From positions 490,001-554,000 of the forward strand of contig JAEMWC010000238.1 in assembly GCA_016490735.1 (NCBI GenBank): a stretch of 64,000 bases of DNA. Reading direction: 5' to 3'. A program made the translations under genes and the position numbers. This DNA comes from Pachyseris speciosa (lineage: Eukaryota; Cnidaria; Anthozoa; Scleractinia; Pachyseridae). Shown one piece after another: positions 11,201 to 23,400 of the stretch; position 1 is the stretch's first letter, and every line of letters starts with the position of its first letter. Below the pieces are notes generated by a model that saw nothing but the letters and a program-made list of their open reading frames with translations, was not told where the DNA came from and searched no databases.

Positions 11201-14200
11201 CACAAACGAGCGACGAGAAATGGTGACATCAACAATAACATTGCTGAGCACCATTTACTGACAAACCACACAATCGACTGGGACTCTGCTAAATGCATTA
11301 CTTACTGTACTAACTACCACCAACAGATCGCACTGGAAAGTTGGTTTACTAACTTAGAACAGACACCACTGAACTGTTGTCAACAGCTTCCTACACCTTA
11401 CAAACGACTTATTGACGATATCAACAACAGACAAACAATAGACACACCAATTAATTTGACTAATAATACACCTACGAACATTTGACTAACAAAAAACGGA
11501 TCGAAATGCACTAATCACGTTTTGCAGTCTTCATAGCCAATAACATCACAGCTTAACTGACAGACAACCAATAACATCACAACTTCGTTGACCAATCACA
11601 TCAACGACCAGAGTACTTATACCATCTCCTGACGTTACTCCAATCACTTGACTCTGATGATGACTTCCGCTCAGGTTGTCGAAACATCAGTCAATGTCAC
11701 CACAAACAGTCCTTCTCAGGACTACACTCACCCAGACGATCATGCTTCACTTAGTTGTAATATTTATTGTTATTACTACTTATTACTAATTACTCATAAT
11801 TTTCAGGACCTCTCTGAAAACCACTTTGTGATGCGAGCATCCTGACTAAATATTATTTATAGTCATATTCTGTACAATTTTGTAAGGTATTTGTTGATTG
11901 TTATTGTAGGATATCATCATGTCGAAACTGGACAAAAGAAGAAAAGGAGTGTTTGGTCCACCAGTTGGGAAGAAGTAAGTAGTGAAAATGTTGTTTATTT
12001 TGGTAATGTAGTTCTGTTAACACCAATATCATATATGGCATTGTTTTGTGTGTTTGCAGTGTTGCATCTCTGATTGTTTTGCTTGCTTGTTTTTTTATTG
12101 CAATCTCACAGGTTCATTATCTTTGTTGATGATGTTAATATGCCTGCACTGGAACAATATGGTGCACAGCCACCAATAGAGCTTCTTCGTCAGTACTTGG
12201 ACCATGGGAACTGGTACGACCGTAAGGATACATCTAAACTGACACTGATTGATCTCCAGTTCGTTTGTGCCATGGGTCCTCCAGGGGGTGGTAGGAACCC
12301 AATTACCCCCCGGTTTTTAAGACACTTCAATGTTGTGTCAGTGGCTACGTTTGGCGATGAAACGATGCAAAGGATCTTCTCTAACATTGTGAACTTCTAC
12401 TTCAGGGTAAGTTTTGCTTGCGCATATCAGCAATAAATGTGTTCTTGCAACAGATGTTTATTTCTGTAAGTATGTTATTTGAGTACAATCGATGGATCAT
12501 TTAAACTGCACAAAATAATCTGTTTATTGACCCTTATGTAGGTCATACACTGTAAGTATGCAAAGTTGTATAGGAGTAATATAAGGGCTTATACAGTCCA
12601 GTATGCAAATCAGTACAACTTGGAATAATATACCAAGACCTATCAGGACCATATACACTTGTTTCAGGATTCAGTATATATGTTGTGGTTCAATTTTATC
12701 CTTGGTTCAATTTTTATTTTCCTTTGATTTTTACTCATTATCATACATTACCACACACGAGAACAAAGGAGAATAAAAATTGAACCAAGGATAAAATTGA
12801 ACTACAACATATACATGTATATGAAAAAACTGTAAATCAACTGCATATTGACCAGTACATAGTCCATATAAGATGTTTTTATATTCCTGTACATGTTTTG
12901 TGGGCGGGATCATTGTATGCTTCAAACTACCAAATTGGAAGTGTGGCAGTGTTTTTTTATTACAGGGACGTAATATAAGATACTGAAGTTATGTTTTTCC
13001 CCCACAGAACAATGAGTTTCCCAATGATGTATATTCTATGGGCTCTATGATCGTAGGAGCAACAATGGAGGCAAGCAAATAATTAATTTGTTTCACTTTA
13101 CACCAATGAAACACAAAAAATAAACAAAAAAATGTACAAATGTTACAAGTCTTAAAAATGCGACCTTACACCTATATGCTCTGACACATAATTTATAAAG
13201 ATTTAGCCTCTCCTTTACTTTACAACAAACAGCAAAAATGCCCATCTAACCAGGGTTTCTTGCATTTGCTGTTTCCTCTTTGCTTATGTTAAGTGTAGCT
13301 GAACAGTTTTGTGTTAACTGCAAATGCAAAAATTATTTGCCTCTGGTTTCCATATACTCATTTAATTCTTTAGAAAAAAACAAAGGAGAATCTGATGTTT
13401 GCTGTTTACGGTCAATGTGATGTTATCTCTGTGCTCATTTGATACTTGTTTAGGTGTACAAGCAGGCTATGGCGAACCTATTGCCCACTCCAGCCAAATC
13501 ACACTACACGTTTAACTTGAGAGACTTTTCACGGGTGATCCGTGGGGTTCTACTTATCAAGAAAGAAGCTTTGACTGATAAGAAAACTTTGAACAGGTAT
13601 AACTTTGTGTTCATAGCAATGGAACTCTTGAACAGTACAATGCCTCTTAACACCTTTTTTTCTTTGAAAATTAAAAGTGGTTCTGAATCCTGTCCTACAA
13701 GACGTGTTAAACTTTGCAAAAAGTTTAATTATTGTGCTGTTTCCCGATAATAAAAAATTAAGGGTCAGAAAGCTCGTTTTTTTAGTTGTCGCTTAAATCT
13801 AAAAGTAGGAGTGTTTTTAAAAGTGTTGCTGTAGTAACCTATTACATCAAAAAAAGATTTCCTAACTCCACCAATGATTTGGCATTTCTTCTAGACAACT
13901 ATAAATTAAGGTAATAACTTACAGTATAAAGACTGGTGATAATGATCCATCAAAAAAAGTGCTGGAAACCAGCATGAGCCACCTTACTTATCAGATTCTA
14001 TTTACTTCCATTTAGTTGTAACACTAATTCATTATAAAGGTTTAAATAGGCTGTGTTACAGCCTGTCATATTGGATTTGATTTAACTTCTTCATTTTCCA
14101 GTACAGTGTAGTTTGATTAATTAGTGTTTAATGTGATTATTACACCTGTCAGAGGCAATCATTCATTAATTAAAGTATATTTTCAATGCATGCTGTGCAA

Positions 14201-14320
14201 CATTTTCACAAACAATTTTCAGAACCTCTTAAGAACCTGTCCAGGCTGATTTCTCACAATGCTTCTTCTTTTATCATGAAGTGCTTTAGAATTTTTGTAT
14301 AAAGCGCTATATAAATAATG

Positions 14321-14410
<90 letters not shown>

Positions 14411-17400
14411 CGTCCTACATATAAGAAATTACACATTAGCCTGAAACAGAAAATTGCAGGGTTTTTTTTATGCGGGTGTTTACTGTACATGTTGAACAAA
14501 ACAGGCATTGAAATTAGAAATTTTAGTCAAATATTCCCTAATATATCATCCAGCAGATTGAGAACATCATGCCATAAGGCAAGATTGATAGAGATAAGAA
14601 CTGTGTGTAAGCCTCTACTTGAATTGGACTGTGCATGAAAGCTACGGTAACCTCTTTCTCGTCAAGCATGATTGTTGTTAGTTGTGACATGATGTTGTTG
14701 GCTTTGTTTCAGGCTGTGGGTACATGAAGTGTATCGCGTGTTTTATGACCGTCTGGTAGATGATAATGACAGGGCGTGGTTACAGAAGTAAGTGTCTTGC
14801 ATGAATTTCAAGCAACCTATGATTATGTGTGATTTGTTTATCATCTCTCTTTTTCAGCTTGCTCAAGAAAGTTACCAAAGAGCATTTGAAGGATGATTTT
14901 GACTCTCTCTTTAAACACTTATCTTCTAACCTGAAAACGGTAACTATTCCATGTCAGCAGCTATAGTTGACAGTTTCTGTTCATCAATGTCAGCTTTTTT
15001 CAATTCTACTGTGCTCAGATCACCAGTGGGAACATATAATCTGCCATTTTAGCTCATCATTAAATGAACTGAAACATTCTATCTTCATAAGAAATGTTTG
15101 AAACATTTGAAAACTTACCTTTTTAAGTTGCTTTTAACTTGTACGTAATGTTTTCAATACATCGTTTTCACTCACATGACCAAATCATTGACTACTGTTG
15201 CTATGCCGCCATATTGGTGTAGCAAAGTTGTAAACAAACCCACTGCATCCTTCGAGCGAAGATGGTTTTGTGCCTGATTAATTGTGGGCTGTGGTAATAA
15301 AAGTGGGTGGGATAAAGGATTGTAAGTTTGCCAGAATGCCTCCTGACATTGTAAACAAAGGCAAAGAAGCCAAAGAATTATTTGAGGAGAGAAGATTGCA
15401 TTGGATTTTTGGCAATTAGCAGGGACGACCTCACTGAGACAATTTTGGAGAAAGATTGCATTTGTGAGAAGCACTTCGTTTCTGGAAGGGCTACCAATTG
15501 TTGGGATAAATTCCTCGATTACTGGGTAATTAAAGACTTTAGACTTTAGGGCAAATTTAGGGCATAACAAGAAGACTGGCCATATGGATCGAGAATGAGG
15601 GGTGACAACAATGGGGTGACAGGCCTACACAACTCCTATCCTTGTGTAATAGTCTGCTTGGAGTATGAGTATATCTTTTTTGGGGGTCTGCCCATTTTGT
15701 ACGAAACAGCTGTGCTATCCTTGAATATTTTGCTGAGTAGTGATTATTTTTGGATTAAATGCCACTTTTGCATAATTATTTGTTTTAGATTAGGCATAGT
15801 TAGATGGTATTATTGTGTGATAGAAGGCAAAATTCGCTTATTTTCCTTGTATCTCTGTTTAAAGACAATTTTTTTAGTCTCTGGGGATCCTCATTCGATA
15901 AGATCTGCTTTAAAATGCGTTTTTTTTTTTTGGCTACTGTTGCTATGGCAATGGTATCCACTTTGCTATCTTTTCTGTAATCATTCAACAACTGATGCTC
16001 ACGTCTTTGGTTACAATATTATTGTAGTTTTGGAGGCTTATTGTTGGCGCAATTTGATCAGTCATCAGGTGGAATCGCTCGGCTTGAAGCATATGTTTCC
16101 CTTTCGTCACAGACTGAGTCGTGTGCCATACTGTACTGTGCAAAAGAAATGAGGGCGAATTTCATCAAATTTCAATGAAATTTGCCGAAATTGCACAATA
16201 TTTCAAAGAAAGTGAATTTTCAGCGATATTTCAACAAAACTATTCTGAAATTATCGAAATGTCGTGCAGACATGCAAAATTTCGCATGGCATTTCATTGG
16301 TGGGGGGGGGGGGTGAAATTTTGTTTGGGGAAGCAAAATTTCCCTCGAAATTTTGTTGGGGGGAGCAAAAGTTAGCACGAAATTCCAGTTGAGGAAGCGA
16401 AATTTCAGTTAAGCATAAGCATGAGCACAAGCGCAAGGATCAAAATTTTTCCTATTCCTTGTGCTTTCACTTATGCTCACGTTCGCTTGCGTAGTGTTCA
16501 TTTTCACTTGGCATAAGCTACTTATGCTTGCGCTTATGCTTTCGCTTGTGCTTGCGTTGCTAGTGAAACCAGACTTTAGGTCCTCATCTTACGATTTTGC
16601 TCGCCTCGAATTTCGAAACAAAGACCCTTGCTAAAACGCTTTATTTGACGATAAAACAATGAAATCGATTAGGTGCTCATCTTGTAGTTTTGACTGCCGT
16701 TAAAACATTGAAATCGATTAGGTCTTCATTTTGTAGTTTTGCCCACCTCGAACTACAAATCGAAGACCCACGCTAAAATGCTTTATTTGACACTAAAACA
16801 TTTGAGTTGTCAACTCGCCGTAGCATTAAAATATCTTTGCAACAATAAAACATGATGATAAGAAATACATAATCGTAGGTTACAGCCATTTGAATGAAAC
16901 TGAAACGAACTCCTGGCCATCATATCGTTAAGGTCAATTGTGAGAAGAGAGGAAAAGAGAGAGGCCGAGTTTGAGGTGTGATTTTTTACTTTCCCTTGAG
17001 GTTGTTTTCACACTAATAATATACATGAAAAAAGTTCTTGATTCTGATTGGCTAAGAGAAATGCAGGTTTTAGGAAACACGATGCAGAAAAAAGGTAATT
17101 CAGTGCAAAAAAGGGGTAAACAGCAGATGATTCTGATTGGTTAATTAACAAAGGAACTGAAATTGAGCCAATCAAACACAGCCTTTGAATGGCACCAAGT
17201 CTGAAGAGCTGCAAGCGACTCTGCGTGCGAAAACAATGGCTGGCTTTTTTAGCAGGTTTTCTTTCTTCGTGACCGCAATAACAGCAGAGAAGCTGCAAAA
17301 CAGCTCTAAAAAGGAGAAACGGCTGCGAAAAGCACTGTATTTTAGCTGTCTGTTTGGAAACAGTGGTGTCCAGAGAAGGGAATTACCGACATAATTGGAA

Positions 17401-20400
17401 TTACGAGTCTGTTGAATTCAACACTACACTGGAGTGACGCCGAGATTAATAAACAAACAAGGACAAACAAGGCGAAGATAATGACCTAGAAAGCCTGAAG
17501 GTAATGATTACAGCACTTGATAGACACTTAGCAAACAAAGTAGCCTTATAGCTATAGCCTGTAATTGTTTAGCCAGTTTTTACAGCTAAAAACGCTTTAA
17601 AAACGTTGAGAAAACTGTTGTTTTGATTTACCTTTATAGCTTCGTTGCGTTGCTTCTGCAAAGTTAAGAAGCTATCGCAGTTTTTTCATGTATATTATTA
17701 ATAAGTAATCACATGATTTTTCTTGTGCAATTTGGAATAAATACGCACTTGTAAATTTTTTCAAAGACCACAAATTGCACTCGCCCTACGGACTCGTGCA
17801 ATTTTGTGAGTCTTTGAAAAAATTTACTCATGCTTATTTATACCAAATTGCACTCGAAATCATGTGATTACCTATACAAATGGACATAATGGAGATCGAA
17901 CGTTATTGTATTTGGAGGGTTTAGACTTTAACGAAGCAAAAGAACAACAGTTAAACGAGTCCCTAAATCATAAGTTATTGGTTTTGTGAAATTTCACTGA
18001 GCACGTGTTCATGTGAGTTTCATTCCACTGAGCACGAATTTTCAGCAACATTTCTCTTGTTAGAATTTTTGTTCCATTTAGCGCAAATTTTTGGTAATAT
18101 TTCACTTGTTTGAAAAATTGCTTCTTTGATTTTTCAATGCCCTGTTCGAAATTTTGCACAATCCTACAAAATTCACTTGTCTAATTTGCGAAATTTCGAG
18201 GGAAAAATTGGCGAATTTTCGATGAGAACAAAGCGCGAATTTCAACGAAATTTGCTCTCATTACTTTTACACAGTATTGTACGGCGGTGTTCAGTCAATT
18301 CCAGCACTTCTTAAAGTAAGTTTCAGTTAATAGAAGGTTGTGGAAATTTTCCAGCTAAGTGACGACGACAGAGTTGATGTGTTTGTTTGGCAGCATGGGT
18401 GAGTGTTAATCCAGTGTTTTGACTGTTTATGGAGGTTTTCCAGTCAGAGTGTTCTTTGAATTGTAGTGTTTTTCAGACATCATGGCAATTGAACCGGCCA
18501 TGTACTACTGAACTGAACTGAACTGAACTGAACACTTTATTTGAACATGATGGAGTATTCAGCAGAGCTTGTGGGGTCTTGTATTTAGAAATAAAAAATA
18601 AATAAATAAAATAATGATAATAATAATAATAATAATGATAATACGTGAAAATAAATATTAAATTTGAATTATAAACCTAGAAATATGTTTAAGAGTGCAT
18701 CCATGGGAGGACCAGGCAGGAGCGGCACAAGCTACCTCGCCAATTTTGATGAAACTTGAAGTTTGAAGGGGTCCACCCAAAACTACTTCAGTCTAAGTTT
18801 AAGGAAATTTGGTCAAAACTGGGGGAGTTGACCACCCTTCCTTGTTTTTCTTGCAAAAGTGACCAAAAATCACCTAAAAAATGGTCAAAAGTATAAGGCT
18901 CTACTACTATACAAATTCAACCAAATCTTTTCAAATTTTCAGTGAATGTTGTCCTACCCAAGAACAATATATTTTCTATGTTTCGTTTTTCTACAACTTG
19001 CTCCTATCACACAAGTCCTCTCAGCCAAGACCCCCTCTCACCCAATTGTGAAAACTGTTAAAATACCCAAAGTTTAGGCCAAAATATTTCCAATGGCGGA
19101 GCATGCTTCAAAAAACGGAGCATACCGTCTAAAAGGTGGGACTCCATAATAACATTATCTGCAAAAAAATCTTTGGGCACTCTCTGGATTATTCGACAAA
19201 CACTTCTTCCACCACAGGGTACCCGCTTCAATTTTCTTTCATTATAACGCGCAAATTCGGTAATTATGACACAGCAACAGACAGAAAATGCCACAAAAAT
19301 AATGGTTACACACCATACACCTTAATGAAGTATAACCATTTCTATCTAATCGCTTTAAAAAAACTTCACTCACCACAGGTCACCCACCTCAATTTTGTTT
19401 TTAATTATAACGGGCTAATTCGGTAATGATGACATAGCAACAGACAGAAAATGCTGTAAAATGGTTACACACCATAAATTTTAATGAAATAGAACCATTT
19501 CGAAGGCTTTGTTTGTCCTAAGTCATGAAAATAACAATCGGCGGCTTAATGATGGCCTCTATTTTTGTATAAGTGAATTACGTGACAGGACTTACTCTTC
19601 GCTGAGTCAAACACGCAAGTCACAGAAAACTATCAAATTGCTGGCGTTGTCTGTATTTGAACGTTAGAATGATTGTATAATGAAATTTGCTTTTGTTCGT
19701 CTTATAAAGGAACAAAACATTTGCTTGAAACTTGCACGCCTCATTGTATTTTGATGCAGAAAACTTTATCAGAAAGACTTCGCTATACTGAAAACAAAAT
19801 TAACTGCATGTTTTTGTGACCTGTGTCCTATCAAAGAGAAAAGTCAATAAATATCATCAAACAGATAAACTTTCTGATCGAAAGTAAAGTTACAGTTCTA
19901 GCTCCCTCCTGATTTGAAGGCGTGTTCTAATGATGGGAGCTTCAGCCAAGTATGGGTCTTCCTCCTCATTTTTGCTTTCTGCTCCCTCGGGTACCAGTTC
20001 TGTTGTTGCTGGCCTTGCCTCCTCTGTCCTATGAAGAGCCCCACGTCTGTTTAACACGGCCAATCTACTGAAATATCTGGAAATCCAGATAGATGTCAGC
20101 CACTCGTCTTTGGTGAACACCTTCGTTCCTCAGTGGTTCGCATGGACCTCATTCGTGCTGCTACATCCTCAGCTGTGTCTTTATTCCCAGTTTCCTCTCC
20201 TTGAAGGAAAACTTCATGCAAAAATTGGCCCACTTTGGTGGTGAAATGCACATACTTCTTGGTCTTTTTTAGTGCCCAGCCCATGTCAGCTGTTGGCGGT
20301 GCGTCTTCTGAATCGCTATGGGAAACTGAGGCAGATACAGGTGTGGGCAGATGAGCTGCTTCCATGTAGCTACCAGAAATTGACTTGCACGTCGCTGCCC

Positions 20401-23400
20401 ACTTTTTCTTTATCACGTCGTACATGGACTCTCTCTCTCTCTCTAACACCAGAAGGTGTTTCCTGGCATCAAGGTGTCGCTGAAGGCTGCTGTGACTTTG
20501 GTAAACCTTTATACAACCCTCCTCTGGGCAGCCAAAGACCACACTCTCTTCTTCTTCCAGCTGAATCCCTTCTGCGGCTATAGGCTCTATTGGAGGTGCT
20601 GCAGGCTGCTGTTCCCAAGTGCTGGAAGGGGCATGGAAGACACCAGTCAGCATGTCAGGACTACTAAACACCTGGTGAACTTGTAAGTTCGTTGGGCCTT
20701 GAGGGGTACCGAGATGCGCCAGTGACGCCGCGGAAAAGACCTTTCCAGGTCCGACATTGTAGGCCCGCCAAGCGATGATTTCTCCACTTTCAGTGAACAG
20801 GAAGTTGTTCAAAGACTGTATGCCACTCAGCGAGTGCTTGGTCATGTTTTGGGACCTTTCATCAACCTTGCACACCACTGAGTAGCAGCTTTTGATGCCC
20901 CCATGTGAGTCGATAGCAGCTTTCATGTCACTGGCTGTCTTGACGTTATTGCCCTCATTAATGTACCGCCTAATGTGGCTCTTCAGGGCAGCCGCTCGGC
21001 GGTCACATGTCTTTCACAGCTTGGGCCTTACGGAAGTCATAACGAGCTATGCGGACACCAACGCATTGTCCAAGGCTTGGAAGACTGAGAAGAAGAAATG
21101 TGTAATGATAACAGCCTGCATGGTCAGATCTCAGGAAGGCTTCATTCAATCTCGAATCATGTCGTTTCATGGTGGTTAGTGAATATTCGATGATGGAGGC
21201 AACGCTGAACCAGTTTTGATTGCATTCATCAAATAAGTGGATAAATGTTCGTGTCTGAAAATCATAATAGTAAAGCAAGTTTTAGCATTAATAATGCGCC
21301 AAGGGACCTGGTCATGGTCGAGGGCTAATGGAGTATTAACCTGCACATTTTGAATCGAAATAGAGGCAATATCTGGGAAAATCGATTTTTTTCCAGAATG
21401 TTTATGGCCGTCAGGTTTATTTGGATTAAACATATATTCCGTCCCATGAGCTTTTGCATGCGCTTACATGCGTAGCCAACATTTTATCTTTATATAAGTG
21501 AAAATCAATGAAATTTTGAAATTACAACTCTGAGAAATTTAAGCTTTCGAGTCTTTCCTGGCGTTCTTATTAACTATCCAAATTTGTAATCGGTTAGAGC
21601 AAAAAAGAGCGCACTCATGAGAAACTAGCTTATAGTGGTAAGCGAGGGATAAAGATAGAATAGAAGGCACATGATTCCTACCTCAGTTGTACCATCTTCT
21701 GCTTTAGTGATGGCCACCAATAGATGCCAGGACTTCCCCTTCTTTCCAAACCAGTCACGCTGCGTTTCGCGAAAGCTGGTTGGAATGAACTTCATCGCCC
21801 AGTCTATTATAAGCAGCACTTGCAATGGTTTCAGGTTATCAATAATTTCACTCTTGGCAGCGTCCTGGTGAACTGAACGGAGAACATGCGACTTCCAGTC
21901 TTCTATACTCGGTGCAGTGCAGCTCAAATCGTGCTGTAACTCCTCTCGTTTATCAGGACTAAAAATTGAAGAGTAGAGCTTGTCAACATCTTGGCGCGAT
22001 AGCATCGAATATTTCTTTGGAGCCATTTTATCAAAAACTAATGATTCCTCTCTCACTTTTTTCCTAAACCACGTTTCATTTAAGGATATATATTCATTAG
22101 GTTAAGAACCACCCAAAGTTCTACAAAATTTCCAAAATCATAAAAACTGCCCTGGGGACGAGGTTGTTAGTTGACTATAAATGCTAAACTCTGCTTTTCT
22201 GTCACAAGTATGTTCTACCTAAGGTGTACTTCACTTGAATCCACTGCTAGTTGCAGATCTGAGACAGCATTCTTTAGGTCCTCGTACCAGTCACAGGTGA
22301 TGGTATGCTGGTGTTGGCACTGACCCTTGTATTCTGTTTCTGTCCTACTGAGGGTGAACACTCTGCAGTGGTCTGCGCACGTGGATTCGCTGGCTGTGTG
22401 GATCTTGAAATCCGTCTTCAAATACTGCTAACCAGCTTTGAGTCGCATTAGAATGTTATCGGCTATTGTGCTATCCAGTCCTGTGATAGAAAAATACACA
22501 CAATAATAAATATTGATACTTCGTTAGCTTAATCAAAATTGTGACAACTCGTGTACCTACAGCAATAATGGAAGGTATTTGTATCTCACCGGCCTGTTTG
22601 AGTTGATGAGTGATGTCTTCAAGAGTTGCGAGCGCCTGCACCCCATCTGTCTGAGTGCTATCAAGACCGGCTCACGATTTCTTTAGTGAAGCCCCACAAA
22701 CCTGAACAGAAACAAAAATGCTTTGGTTTCAACCTAATATTTTTAAACGCAAACCACTACTGCTACACCACTAGTACAATTAACCCTGATCAACCTTTCT
22801 CATTTACACACGTTTTATAATCCATACCTTGATTATATTGAAGAACATGAAGCATCTGAGAGGCTCAAAATTGGACTCTACACAGAAGTTCAAGTACATG
22901 CGCACCAGGTGGGAGGATATAACTGTGCGCACCATATTTGGGATTTCTAAGTTCTGGCCACTCTCCAGTTTAAGAGTTCTGGTGCCATATGCCACATCTT
23001 GAAGAAATGATGGACTGGACAAGAAGCCAAGAAAGTTGTCAACTTTGACAGCATCCAAACGGCATCTGGTGATCCTTGGTGGGTCAATTGGTTGCTTGGG
23101 CTTAGTTTGGAAAGCGTGCTTCCTTGCCTCGTCAATTCTCCATTTCGAGAGACCCGGAATCAAAGCCAGTAGCTCGGTCTTCGAGTAGTCAGTCACGAAA
23201 AGCGACAGGATCTGCTGTCTCGTGTACCAATAGGCCGCCTCCTCATACAAAATCACCAGTTTGGCAACCAGCATGGCTTCGACTATACCCTCGGCCGCTT
23301 GTAAATGATTGCACCGTTGCATGACTTGCTGGTAGAGCCAGGAGGCGTTGCCAGGGGCAATGGATTCAAGCACGCCTTCAATAGCCTGTTCCGCTTTTTT

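Larger units (their letters stand above)
8906..11770 (+). mobile_element. complete Penelope-like element with inverted pLTRs and 15-bp target duplication
   Basis: TGTAATATTTATTGT occurs at 8906-8920 and 11756-11770 as flanking direct repeats. Inside are inverted terminal repeats (8951-9321 and 11379-11754), an RT plus GIY-YIG coding region (9326-11485) and a hammerhead-type core in the right repeat. A 30-bp segment of unknown origin (8921-8950) lies between the left duplication and the left repeat. Several frameshifts and stops make it inactive. A Harbinger-type MITE sits inside the coding region. Confidence 0.85.
16118..18287. mobile_element. TIR element, about 2.2 kb, with nested elements
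   Basis: The left end (ccatactgtactgtgcaaaa, then gaaatgagggcgaatttc) matches the reverse complement of the right end (ccgtacaatactgtgtaaaa, then gtaatgagagcaaatttc). Interior is rich in gaaattttgc-like A/T repeats and contains a TIR element (17014-17700) and a hairpin (17705-17871). No transposase recognised. Confidence 0.5.

Noticed and set aside
14254..14638. Long poly-Asn (-) and poly-Leu (+) frames
   Set aside because: Pure translations of the (ATT)n microsatellite.
15595..16152. 185-codon open frame as a membrane protein
   Set aside because: Hydrophobic composition follows from AT-rich DNA; no motifs, no splice context, ends inside a repeat.
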